A stretch of 38,485 bases of DNA from an uncultured Cellvibrionales bacterium. GTDB taxonomy: Bacteria > Pseudomonadota > Gammaproteobacteria > Pseudomonadales > Dasaniaceae. Location of the stretch: contig CAJVZD010000045.1 in the NCBI GenBank assembly GCA_913019905.1, positions 1-38,485 of the forward strand. Direction: 5' to 3'. The notes below the pieces were generated by a model. That model saw only the letters and a list, made by a program, of their open reading frames with translations, had not been told where the DNA came from and searched no databases. The position numbers and the translations under genes were made by a program. Positions 1 to 7,304 of the stretch are shown piece after piece. Each line of letters starts with the position of its first letter. Position 1 is the first letter of the stretch.

Positions 1-27
1 TCCCATAGGGAGGGGGAGTCCACACAT

Positions 28-108
28 CGAGCGAAGCGCGGCAATCTCTTACAGACCGCGTCAATACTGGACGAGATTGCCGCGTCGAGGCGTCGAACCG
101 TTCGCTCG
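28..108. repeat. Long imperfect palindrome (REP/MITE-like)
   Basis: The outer arms CGAGCGAA (28-35) and TTCGCTCG (101-108) are exact reverse complements. The inner arms CGCGGCAATCTC (37-48) and GAGATTGCCGCG (73-84) form a perfect 12-base stem. From memory, this wording resembles dispersed palindromic repeats seen between genes in many bacterial genomes. I see no second copy in this window, so the dispersed nature is inferred. Confidence 0.65.
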
Positions 109-322
109 CAAAGACGTATTTCTGGAGGAACTAACGAGTAGAGGAGTTCTAGTTCAGATGCTTAGCGTTCGAGGCGGGTGGTGGATGGTGGAAATAAAAT
201 GCGAACTTGATATTGATTTTCCAGATGTTTTTAGAGCGAGGTTAAGTTGATCGGAGTTGAATCGATTCCTGTGAGCATTTCATAGTAGTTGGCTGAATTT
301 CTGAATTTCGCTTTATCCGCTA

Positions 323-331
323 TGGTATAAT
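323..331 (+). promoter_or_regulatory. Extended -10 promoter for dinG
   Basis: TGGTATAAT is a perfect extended -10 element (TGn-TATAAT), placing transcription start near 338, about 24 bases before the dinG ATG. The -35 region is weak. The element sits inside the small palindrome GCTAT-N6-ATAGC (319-334 region). I see no CTG-N10-CAG LexA box, although dinG is LexA-controlled in E. coli. Confidence 0.55.
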
Positions 332-361
332 AGCAGCCCCGATCGTTACTGATTTTAAAAA

Positions 362-2503
362 ATGCTCACCAGTGAACTCAAAAAAGATATTCAAACAGCC
401 TACTCCACGTTACTAGAAAGTAAATCCTTAAAGGCTCGGTATGGACAGCGTTTAATGATCGCTGAGGTAGCGAGGACGCTCACCTCTGATCGTATTCATA
501 GCTCCGGCAGCGATGGTTCTAACGAAGAAAGCGGACCTGTCTGTGTGGTTGAGGCGGGAACCGGAACCGGTAAAACGATCGCCTATGCTGTTGCGGCAAT
601 TCCCGTAGCGCAAGCCTTAGAAAAAACGCTGGTTATCTCTACCGCAACCGTCGCACTGCAAGAGCAAATTGTTTACAAAGACTTACCGGACATATTGCAG
701 CATAGTGGTTTGTCATTCAATTTTGCTCTGGCAAAAGGCCGCGGTCGTTATCTGTGTTTGTCAAAATTGGATGGCATTTTACAGGCGACGTTGGCGAGTA
801 ATGAATCTTTGGCACTGTATCCGGACGAAATTCAGTTGGGCGTAGATGCGCAGGCGTTGCCGATTTTTCAAAATATGTTGACGGCTCTTTCATCGGGCGA
901 CTGGGATGGAGATCGGGATTCCTGGACGGAGGAATTAGATGCACCGGTATGGTCTATGGTGACAACGGATCACGCCCAGTGCACGGGTCGGCGATGTGCG
1001 AATATTGGTCAGTGTTGTTTTTATAAAGGCCGTGAACAGCTCGGCAAAGTAGACGTGATTGTTGCGAACCATGACTTGGTGTTGGCAGACTTGTCGTTAG
1101 GGGGTGGGGCAATTTTACCTGATCCAGAAGACATCATTTTTGTATTCGACGAAGGCCATCATCTTCCCGAAAAAGCGATCAATCATTTCGCGCAATTTTC
1201 TCGCGTCAAATCGACAGAGCGTTGGTTAGACCAGGGGTTAAAGGTTCTTGCAAAAGCAGGCCCTGTGTTGGCCAACGATGGAGGCATAGGTCGCCATATG
1301 TCACAGCTTCCTTCTATCATGGAAACATTGAAGGAATTGCTAGGTCTGTTGTTTGTCAGTCTAGAGGGGGTCGTTAGTATGGAGCCCGATAGACGGGGTT
1401 CTATTCAGCCGCACCGATTCAAGCAGGGTATCGTGCCACAATCCTTGCTGGCTCAATCGACAGAGATAGCCGCACAATTTCGTAATATGCACAACTTGAT
1501 GGATAGTTGTTGTCAAATTCTCAATGAGGCGATGGAAGAATCCGATCATGCAATATCGCGCATTAACGCGGAGACATGGTTTCCCCCCTTCTCTATGATT
1601 CGCAGTCGCGCTGAGAGCAATTATTCTTTATGGGGTGACTATAGTCGAGCGAAAGTCGCGGAAGATCCACCGCGGGGACGATGGATAGAAATCGTTGAGG
1701 GGGTGGCTGGGAACTTGGATTTTGAAGTATCTAGCAGTCCGATTATAGCGGCAAATACCTTGTCGCATTATTTGTGGTCTCGTTGTTACGCGGCTGTCGT
1801 GACCTCTGCAACACTCACTGCCCTGGGGTCATTTGATCGTTTTAAAATGCGGGCCGGCACGCCCGAGTCTACCACTTATGCGGTTGTTCCCAGTCCATTT
1901 GATTTTAATGCTGCCGGAGAGCTGGTCGTCCCGGCAATGAGTTCCGATCCATCTGATGCTGACGCGCATACCATTGAGCTCATCACGCTATTACCTACCT
2001 TGCTTAAAGACAGTGAAGGTAGCTTGGTTCTATTTGCTTCGCGCAGACAAATGGAGCAGGTATTTGACGGTATTAGCTTGACGTGGCAGCAGCGTATTCT
2101 AGTACAGGGGAAATACCCCAAGCACGAGGTATTACGTCTGCATAAGGCGGCCGTCGATGAGGGTGAGGGAAGTGTCATTTTTGGCTTGGCGAGCTTCGCA
2201 GAAGGAGTAGATCTTCCTGGTATTTATTGCAATCATGTGATTATTGCTAAAATACCTTTCGCAGTTCCAGATCAGCCGGTGGAGTCGGCTTTAGCCGAAT
2301 GGATCGAAAGCCGTGGCGGTAACCCATTTATGGATATAACGGTACCTGATGCCGCATTGAAATTGGTCCAGGCTAGCGGACGTTTGCTGCGAACAGAGAC
2401 CGACATGGGTAGAGTTACATTGCTCGATCGCCGGATTGTGAGTCGTCGCTACGGGCAGGCAATGTTAGATTCACTGCCGCCGTTTCGGCGGGTTGTTAAT
2501 TAA
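362..2503 (+). CDS. dinG: ATP-dependent DNA helicase DinG (XPD-like, iron-sulfur)
   Basis: A 713-residue superfamily 2 helicase, close to the roughly 716 residues of E. coli DinG. It unwinds DNA 5'-3' and resolves R-loops and damaged replication intermediates. Walker A is EAGTGTGKT at residues 64-72 and the Walker B DEGHH box is at 263-267. Cys132, Cys207, Cys212 and Cys218 are spaced like the 4Fe-4S ligands of DinG/XPD. The helicase C-terminal part contains the SATL segment and the ASGRLLR arginine-finger region near the end. No clear Shine-Dalgarno precedes the ATG, but an extended -10 lies about 30 bases upstream. It is convergent with the response regulator gene, with only 6 bases between the stop codons, so there is no room for a separate terminator. 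Confidence 0.95.
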   Translation: MLTSELKKDIQTAYSTLLESKSLKARYGQRLMIAEVARTLTSDRIHSSGSDGSNEESGPVCVVEAGTGTGKTIAYAVAAIPVAQALEKTLVISTATVALQEQIVYKDLPDILQHSGLSFNFALAKGRGRYLCLSKLDGILQATLASNESLALYPDEIQLGVDAQALPIFQNMLTALSSGDWDGDRDSWTEELDAPVWSMVTTDHAQCTGRRCANIGQCCFYKGREQLGKVDVIVANHDLVLADLSLGGGAILPDPEDIIFVFDEGHHLPEKAINHFAQFSRVKSTERWLDQGLKVLAKAGPVLANDGGIGRHMSQLPSIMETLKELLGLLFVSLEGVVSMEPDRRGSIQPHRFKQGIVPQSLLAQSTEIAAQFRNMHNLMDSCCQILNEAMEESDHAISRINAETWFPPFSMIRSRAESNYSLWGDYSRAKVAEDPPRGRWIEIVEGVAGNLDFEVSSSPIIAANTLSHYLWSRCYAAVVTSATLTALGSFDRFKMRAGTPESTTYAVVPSPFDFNAAGELVVPAMSSDPSDADAHTIELITLLPTLLKDSEGSLVLFASRRQMEQVFDGISLTWQQRILVQGKYPKHEVLRLHKAAVDEGEGSVIFGLASFAEGVDLPGIYCNHVIIAKIPFAVPDQPVESALAEWIESRGGNPFMDITVPDAALKLVQASGRLLRTETDMGRVTLLDRRIVSRRYGQAMLDSLPPFRRVVN

Positions 2504-2509
2504 GCCGAT

Positions 2510-3139
2510 TTAGCCATCGGTGACTGGTAGTTGATCTTCGACCACCATGCACATCCTTACCATATGCGCGAGTGAATTAGCGTTAAGTTTTTCCATCACT
2601 CTGGCACGGTGAATTTCGACTGTTCGCTTACTGATGTTTAGATCTGACGCAATAACTTTGTTAGCCTTTCCTTCTATCATTAAGCGCATGACATCCTGTT
2701 CCCTTGGCGTCAGCTCTTGCATGTTTTCCATGATTTGTTGCTTCTGGAGCAAGCTGGAGCGGTTTTCTTTATCGAGTTCCATGGCCTGACTGATTTTTTC
2801 CAATAGTTCCTGTTCGCGGTAGGGTTTTTGGACGAAGTCGAAAGCGCCGTGTTGCATGGCGTCTACAGCCATTGGAACATCTCCATGGCCAGTGACAAAA
2901 ATTATTGGGAGGATAGAGTTTTTCTCATTCAATTTACGCTGTAGTTCCATGCCATTCATGCCTGGCATTCTGATATCGAGGACAATACATCCCGCCATTA
3001 GCTCGGTGTAGTCTGTCAGAAAGAGATCGGCGGTTGCGAAGGCCAACACCTTCCAGCCAATCGATTCGAGCATCATCTGCAATGAATCTCTTACGGCATC
3101 GTCATCTTCAACGATATAGACGTGTGCTGCTGTTTCCAC
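2510..3139 (-). CDS. FixJ-family response regulator (REC + LuxR-type HTH)
   Basis: A 209-residue two-component transcription regulator. The receiver domain (about residues 5-120) has the acidic pocket EDDD at 11-14, phospho-acceptor Asp55 in LDIRMPG, Thr83 and Lys105. The LuxR/FixJ helix-turn-helix covers about 141-198 (TPREQDV at its start, KRTVEIHRARVMEKL as recognition region). The DIRMPGMNG signature and 'VTGHGDVPMAV' are typical of the FixJ/TodT/StyR branch. It is divergent from a REC-PAS-histidine kinase, the likely partner, across 135 bases holding an Anr/FNR box. The box centre is about 44 bases upstream of the start predicted from the -10-like TATATA (3207-3202), which suits class II activation. 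Regulated genes cannot be told from the sequence. Confidence 0.92.
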   Translation of the reverse strand: METAAHVYIVEDDDAVRDSLQMMLESIGWKVLAFATADLFLTDYTELMAGCIVLDIRMPGMNGMELQRKLNEKNSILPIIFVTGHGDVPMAVDAMQHGAFDFVQKPYREQELLEKISQAMELDKENRSSLLQKQQIMENMQELTPREQDVMRLMIEGKANKVIASDLNISKRTVEIHRARVMEKLNANSLAHMVRMCMVVEDQLPVTDG

Positions 3140-3201
3140 TGCGGCTTCTCCTAAGAAGTTATAATTTTTATTGCTGTATCATAGCTAAACTTGTACCTAA
3201 G

Positions 3202-3207
3202 TATATA
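3202..3207 (-). promoter_or_regulatory. -10-like element for the response regulator
   Basis: On the minus strand this reads TATATA. It predicts a transcription start near 3196, with a leader of about 57 bases before the ATG at 3139. The Anr/FNR box upstream takes the place of a -35 element, as expected for an activator-dependent promoter. This is inferred from sequence only. Confidence 0.35.
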
Positions 3208-3233
3208 GACTTTTATCGACCGTAGCGCTAGCC

Positions 3234-3247
3234 TTGATATCGATCAA
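3234..3247. promoter_or_regulatory. Perfect Anr/FNR-type box
   Basis: TTGAT-ATCG-ATCAA matches the FNR/Anr consensus TTGAT-N4-ATCAA at all ten fixed bases. It lies between the divergent response regulator and histidine kinase genes. It is about 44 bases upstream of the regulator's predicted start, but only about 28 bases from the kinase ATG. The simplest reading is oxygen- or redox-dependent activation of the regulator and possible interference with the kinase promoter. Confidence 0.7.
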
Positions 3248-3274
3248 GCCAAATACTTAATGTGAATAGGAGCT

Positions 3275-4840
3275 ATGCTAGGTCATATGAACGACAATTT
3301 TAGTCATATCGATCAGCCTGATACGGGATATTTAGAGCCACTTTTGCTGGTCGATGATAGCCCTGTAAACCTACAGATTCTCTTTAAAACTTTGCAGGGC
3401 TGTGGTTATAAATTATACCTTGCCGAAGATGGAAAATCTGCACTCGAGTTAGCTCTTACGATAAAGCCCGCGCTAATACTGCTTGATATCATGATGCCTG
3501 ATATGGACGGATATGAAGTTTGTGAAATTCTGAAAAGAAATCCCGAAACGAAAGATATAGCGGTTATATTTTTGTCGGCACTGGAAGACAGTAGCGCAAA
3601 AGTTAAGGGTTTTTCGGTCGGTGGGGTGGATTATATATCCAAGCCATTTCAGCCTGATGAGGTCGTAGCCAGGGTTCGAAACCACATAAAAATACATCAA
3701 TTAGAGAGGCAGTTGGCTCGCCGCAACCTCGAGCTTGAATCTGAGAATTTTCAGATTTTGAATGCGATTAGCGAAGGAATAATAGCGCTCGACCGCGATG
3801 GTGCGGTGACTATTCTGAACCCCTCTGCCACGGAAATAACAGGGTGGGCTGAAGCGGACTGTATTGGTCGGCAGTTTTCGAGCTTAGGTCTGTTTAACAC
3901 AGACGATAATTACGTTATCCCTGAGCATCAAACACTGCCCTACAGTAGTTATCGTATGGGAAAGGCGAATTTTAGTGATATGGAAATTATAAGGCGAAAG
4001 GATCAGCATTTAATATCAGTGTCGCTTAGTGCAACTCCAAAAGCTGAAGGAGGGGCGGTTATCGTATTAAGGGATATTAGTGATTGGGTAAAAAGCGAAG
4101 AAAACTTACGAAATACGAGAGAGCAACTGGAGTCCGAGCGCCAAAATATGGCGCATATGGAGCGTCTCAGTACGACTGGGGAAATGGCCGCGGGCATAGC
4201 CCATGAAGTGAATCAGCCGCTCACCGCTATAGCTAATTATTCTGGAGTGGCAAAACGCTTGCTCGAGAACGAAGCTTTCGATAAAGAAAAAATGATCGAT
4301 CTGTTAGATAAGCTACAGATTCAGTCTAAAAGAGCCTCTGATGTTATTCAGCGTATGCGCGGTTTTGTAAAGAAACCAGATGCTGGGCTTAAGCCCGCCG
4401 ATATTAATGACTTACTGAGAGATGTTATAGCTCTTGCTGAAGTGGATTCCAGAATTAACGATGTGGGTATTAGTTTTAAGCCGGGAGAAGATTTACCTCT
4501 TGTCTCAATCGACGTGGTTCAAATTCAGCAAGTTGCACTCAATCTTCTGCGTAATGGCATGGAGTCAATGGTCGGATTGGATTCTCGCCAGCGTGGTGTG
4601 TTCATAACGGCTTGGCACAAAGATTCTTCAATTACTGTTGAGATTATCGACAGTGGTGCAGGAGTTGAAGACAGTGCGAAAGATCATCTCTTTACGCCGT
4701 TTGTAACGACCAAATCTACCGGTATGGGCATAGGTCTGTCAATTTGTCAGTCTATTGTGCATGCGCACGGTGGAGAAATTGGTTTTAGGCCGAACAGAGA
4801 TGGCGTGGGTTCAACCTTTTTCTTTACTTTATGTTGCTAG
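3275..4840 (+). CDS. Hybrid sensor kinase, REC-PAS-HisKA-HATPase
   Basis: A 521-residue soluble sensor kinase. The N-terminal receiver domain spans about residues 20-140, with Asp27/28, phospho-acceptor Asp71 in DIMMPDMDG and Lys123. A short coiled linker (140-160) leads to a PAS domain (about 158-270). The HisKA domain carries His310 in AHEVNQPLTAI, the FixL/DctB-like H box. The HATPase has N box residues Asn423/Asn427, DSGAGV (459-464) and GMGIGLSI (483-490). No membrane segment is visible, so it senses a cytoplasmic signal or acts on phosphorylation of its own receiver. AGGAG at 3268-3272 lies only 2 bases before this ATG. The in-frame ATG at 3287 is an alternative start. It is divergent from, and probably paired with, the FixJ-type regulator. 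Confidence 0.9.
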   Translation: MLGHMNDNFSHIDQPDTGYLEPLLLVDDSPVNLQILFKTLQGCGYKLYLAEDGKSALELALTIKPALILLDIMMPDMDGYEVCEILKRNPETKDIAVIFLSALEDSSAKVKGFSVGGVDYISKPFQPDEVVARVRNHIKIHQLERQLARRNLELESENFQILNAISEGIIALDRDGAVTILNPSATEITGWAEADCIGRQFSSLGLFNTDDNYVIPEHQTLPYSSYRMGKANFSDMEIIRRKDQHLISVSLSATPKAEGGAVIVLRDISDWVKSEENLRNTREQLESERQNMAHMERLSTTGEMAAGIAHEVNQPLTAIANYSGVAKRLLENEAFDKEKMIDLLDKLQIQSKRASDVIQRMRGFVKKPDAGLKPADINDLLRDVIALAEVDSRINDVGISFKPGEDLPLVSIDVVQIQQVALNLLRNGMESMVGLDSRQRGVFITAWHKDSSITVEIIDSGAGVEDSAKDHLFTPFVTTKSTGMGIGLSICQSIVHAHGGEIGFRPNRDGVGSTFFFTLCC

Positions 4841-4872
4841 GTGGTCGCAAGCTACGAGGTGGCCTGATCTTG

Positions 4873-5079
4873 TTACTGTAATGCTGATTGCTTGTTGGTT
4901 TCTGCGGCTGCAGGTTGTTCTGTTTGAATTCGATTATATACTTCTTCACGATGTACGCTGACGTCCTTTGGTGCGGCAATCCCAACGCGAACTTGATTTC
5001 CGCTAATACCTAAAACCGTGATTTTGACATCGTCACCGATAATTAATGTCTCTCCTAGGCGTCTCGATAAAACTAGCAT
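4873..5079 (-). CDS. csrA: Carbon storage regulator CsrA/RsmA
   Basis: A 68-residue RNA-binding translational regulator. The N-terminus MLVLSRRLGE and the body with GDDVKITVLG and VRVGI are diagnostic of CsrA. Leu4 and Arg44 (in VHREE), the key RNA-contact residues, are present. The length is slightly above the usual 61-65 residues, with an Ala/Gln-rich tail. As a dimer it binds ANGGA loops in mRNA leaders and controls carbon flow, motility and biofilm. It stands alone here: the stop lies 32 bases past the convergent kinase gene, and a GAGGGAAA-type ribosome site plus a TATAAT -10 precede it. The 14-base repeats further upstream could be control sites. Confidence 0.96.
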   Translation of the reverse strand: MLVLSRRLGETLIIGDDVKITVLGISGNQVRVGIAAPKDVSVHREEVYNRIQTEQPAAAETNKQSALQ

Positions 5080-5110
5080 ATTGTTTCCCTCAATTCAGAA
5101 CTGTAAAGAT

Positions 5111-5116
5111 ATTATA
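5111..5116 (-). promoter_or_regulatory. csrA -10 element
   Basis: On the minus strand this reads TATAAT, an exact -10 hexamer, about 32 bases before the csrA ATG. No good -35 is visible at 16-18 bases upstream, so an activator or an alternative recognition mode may be needed. Confidence 0.45.
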
Positions 5117-5217
5117 CAAAGCGATTTTAACGTCATCTCTGCAAAGATGAAATACGCTCAAATACTTGTTGGTGTAGGGGTAAGTACCTATATGGTGACG
5201 ATGGAGTTTGTTGCTTC

Positions 5218-5259
5218 TAGTTAAGTGCTTGTAGTTAAGCGCTTATGGTTCAGTGTCTG
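5218..5259. repeat. Three tandem 14-base repeats upstream of csrA
   Basis: TAGTTAAGTGCTTG (5218-5231), TAGTTAAGCGCTTA (5232-5245) and TGGTTCAGTGTCTG (5246-5259) follow one another without spacing. The second unit differs from the first at 2 positions and the third at 5. They lie about 140-180 bases upstream of the csrA start, between csrA and the 68-residue gene. A 14-base period is not an exact helical repeat. The function is unknown: it could be an operator cluster or simple slippage. Confidence 0.6.
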
Positions 5260-5397
5260 TAGCATTGTCCCTATTGCTTATAGAGAAAAGCTAATGCCGA
5301 GTTTTCGCAGGCCTCTTTCGAAGAAATGTAATGTGAACATTTCCTTGGCCCCTCTATAAATGATAATGGAGGGTTGGCCTTTGCCAGCGAGGTTTGG

Positions 5398-5604
5398 TTA
5401 GTGAATTTCCCTAGAATTATTTTGGTGTGTGATCGTGCTCACAGCATTGGGGTCGTCTGGGGTCGGAGTTTGATTAATTTGCTCCGTAATATAGCCTCGG
5501 AGACGGCCTACCACGCTTGTCATAATTTCTATCGTCTGGCCAATTTGGTCAAGAGTAATTAGGATGGTCTCGCTATCAACTGGGGTATTTTTATTGTCCG
5601 TCAT
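5398..5604 (-). CDS. Small protein of unknown function
   Basis: A 68-residue acidic cytoplasmic protein that I do not recognise. It has no signal peptide or membrane segment. Residues about 12-45 (ETILITLDQIGQTIEIMTSV onward) look like one amphipathic helix, and the C-terminal third is polar and probably disordered. AAGGA lies 7 bases before the ATG, a good ribosome-binding site, which is the main reason to accept it as real. It lies upstream of csrA in the same direction, but a gap of over 300 bases and csrA's own -10 argue against an operon. The helix suggests a small coiled-coil or partner-binding protein, which is inference. Confidence 0.65.
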   Translation of the reverse strand: MTDNKNTPVDSETILITLDQIGQTIEIMTSVVGRLRGYITEQINQTPTPDDPNAVSTITHQNNSREIH

Positions 5605-6357
5605 GTTTATTCCTTGTCTGCTCTTTTCATGCTAATTGAAAAAACTGATTATGTACCTTTTGGTCTCAGAGGAAGACTGGCGCCAATGCTCGAGTGTAAT
5701 CTCTAAATTTAAGGGTGCCGCACTCTATGTCGTTGACCTGGAAGTTTGTTTACGGACCGTCAATATCGATTGCTTCGTTTTTGTATTCGCTTCCGCTAAT
5801 GTGCCTCGCGTAAAGCTTTCGCACTCTTTTGGTTGTTTTTTAAAAATGCACGTTCGGTAGTTCGAGTGATTGAAAGCACTACATGTTGTGTTTCGATTAT
5901 TTTTTCTCGCAACATACTGCGTCAAACGAATGATTGCAAGAGCAAAAGTAGCGGAAAAGCTGTGGATAAAATGTGGGTAAGCAAGTCGGTAGGTAACCAC
6001 TAACCGGCTAGTGCTTATTTTATGATGAGTTGTCGTTGTATAACTTGTTTCGAGCGGACAGATTAACAATTAAATCGATTTTTCATAAGAAGTATGGCAT
6101 TAATACTTCTTTAATCTTACGAAACTAAATTTGGGGGGATGTACAAATTGCTATTGGGGGCTGTCTGGAGTCGCTGCGAACGCCATGCGCTGGTTCTATT
6201 TAGTCTCAAGTTAGTTTTTTTGACAGATCAGTTTCGCTTATTACTTTATGGCCTTCAATTCTTGCGATAATCTCCGAGCCAATCAAGGATAGGTTTCGAC
6301 CATTATAGGTGCTTTTTGCGTGATTCTAATTGTTCGTTGGTCCTGTTGCCTGCAAGC
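5605..6357. other. 750-base intergenic region downstream of argF
   Basis: No convincing gene. Short open frames on both strands here are Ser/Thr- or Cys-rich and have no ribosome sites. Visible elements are the paired DnaA-box-like sites (5961-5980), an A/T-rich hairpin with 9-base arms (6087-6095 and 6103-6111) and an isolated TTGACA at 6220-6225 on the plus strand. No strong terminator is seen directly after argF. Confidence 0.5.
5961..5980 (-). promoter_or_regulatory. Two tandem DnaA-box-like sites
   Basis: TGTGGATAA (5961-5969) is the exact reverse complement of the DnaA box TTATCCACA. TGTGGGTAA (5972-5980) is a second copy with one mismatch, and both point the same way 11 bases apart. 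They lie in a gene-free, A/T-rich stretch, not near dnaA. They could titrate DnaA or make a local DnaA-controlled element, but chance is not excluded. Confidence 0.4.
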
Positions 6358-7263
6358 CTAACAACTTAGCAACAGTTCGATCAGTGCTTTTTGCGCGTGT
6401 AACCTGTTTTCCGCCTCACTCCAGATAAGGGTTTGTGGAGCATCCATTAATTCTGCGCTGATTTCTTCGCCTCGGTGTGCTGGCAGGCAATGCATGTAAA
6501 CCGCAGAGCTGTTGGCTATCGCCATAAGGTCGCTATTAAGTTGATAGCCAGTAAACTCTTTGACTCTTTCAGCCTGCTCTTCCTCTTGACCCATAGAGGC
6601 CCAAACGTCAGTAACTAACAGGTCGGAATCTTTTGCTGCTTCTCGCGGGTTTTGAGTTAACGAGACTCGATCTTTGTTTGCGGTAAGTAACTCTGCGTTT
6701 GGCTCGAACCCTTTAGGGCAGGCAATGCGTAATTCGAAATCGAATTGCTTGGCAGCGTTAATATAAGATTGGCACATATTGTTACCATCGCCGATCCAGC
6801 TGACTGTTTTACCCTGGATGCTGCCTCGGTTCTCAACATACGTTTGAATATCTGCCAATAGTTGACAGGGGTGGTAGTCGTTAGTCAGTGCATTGATAAC
6901 CGGCACGGTTGAATATTGAGCGAAGCGTTCTATGATTTCATGTTCGTGCGTACGAACCATAAGAATGTCTACCATAGAAGAAAGTACTCTGGCGCTATCT
7001 TCTATGGGTTCACCACGACCTAGTTGGGTGTCGCGAGAGGACAGAAAAATGGCGCTGCCACCAAGTTGAACCATACCTGTTTCAAAAGAAACGCGTGTCC
7101 GTGTCGACGCTTTATCGAAAACCATGCCTAGAACTTTGTTTTTAAATGGGTCTTTGTGACCACCATTCTGTTGTTCGTTCTTCAATGCGATCGCGCGGTC
7201 GATAAGACCGTTCAATTCGTTGGATGATAAATCTAGTAGTGTTAAAAAGTGTTTAGCTGGCAT
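6358..7263 (-). CDS. argF: Ornithine carbamoyltransferase (anabolic)
   Basis: A 301-residue cytoplasmic enzyme that joins carbamoyl phosphate and ornithine to make citrulline in arginine synthesis. The carbamoyl-phosphate loop STRTR is at residues 53-57 and HPCQ at 131-134. The ornithine-binding SMG lies at 223-225 and HCLPAHRGEE at 259-268. The length fits the roughly 300-residue anabolic family, shorter than catabolic ArcB (about 335). It follows argD on the same strand with a 41-base gap, so the pair is probably one transcript making two consecutive precursors, though acetylornithine deacetylation must occur between them. No rho-independent terminator is obvious after it. Confidence 0.96.
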   Translation of the reverse strand: MPAKHFLTLLDLSSNELNGLIDRAIALKNEQQNGGHKDPFKNKVLGMVFDKASTRTRVSFETGMVQLGGSAIFLSSRDTQLGRGEPIEDSARVLSSMVDILMVRTHEHEIIERFAQYSTVPVINALTNDYHPCQLLADIQTYVENRGSIQGKTVSWIGDGNNMCQSYINAAKQFDFELRIACPKGFEPNAELLTANKDRVSLTQNPREAAKDSDLLVTDVWASMGQEEEQAERVKEFTGYQLNSDLMAIANSSAVYMHCLPAHRGEEISAELMDAPQTLIWSEAENRLHAQKALIELLLSC

Positions 7264-7304
7264 CTTCGTATTACTTCAAATAGAGGTTTAAGTGACGCGT
7301 TTTT

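Larger units (their letters stand above)
5080..5397. other. Intergenic region between csrA and a small gene
   Basis: About 318 bases hold no convincing gene. They contain the csrA -10 (5111-5116), the three 14-base repeats (5218-5259) and a hairpin with perfect 7-base arms GAAATGT (5323-5329) and ACATTTC (5337-5343). The hairpin lies downstream of the 68-residue gene but has no U tract. Confidence 0.5.

Noticed and set aside
319..334. A small palindrome over the dinG promoter considered as a LexA box.
   Set aside because: It lacks the CTG-N10-CAG ends required by LexA. The inverted repeat is only 5 bases per arm.
5725..6069. A 114-codon minus-strand frame downstream of argF.
   Set aside because: Ser/Thr/Asn-rich low-complexity composition, no ribosome site, no recognisable motif, and the DnaA-like boxes overlap it.
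6220..6245. TTGACA followed by TACTTT as a plus-strand promoter antisense to argF.
   Set aside because: The -10 is poor and no product or terminator is seen downstream, so it is probably chance.
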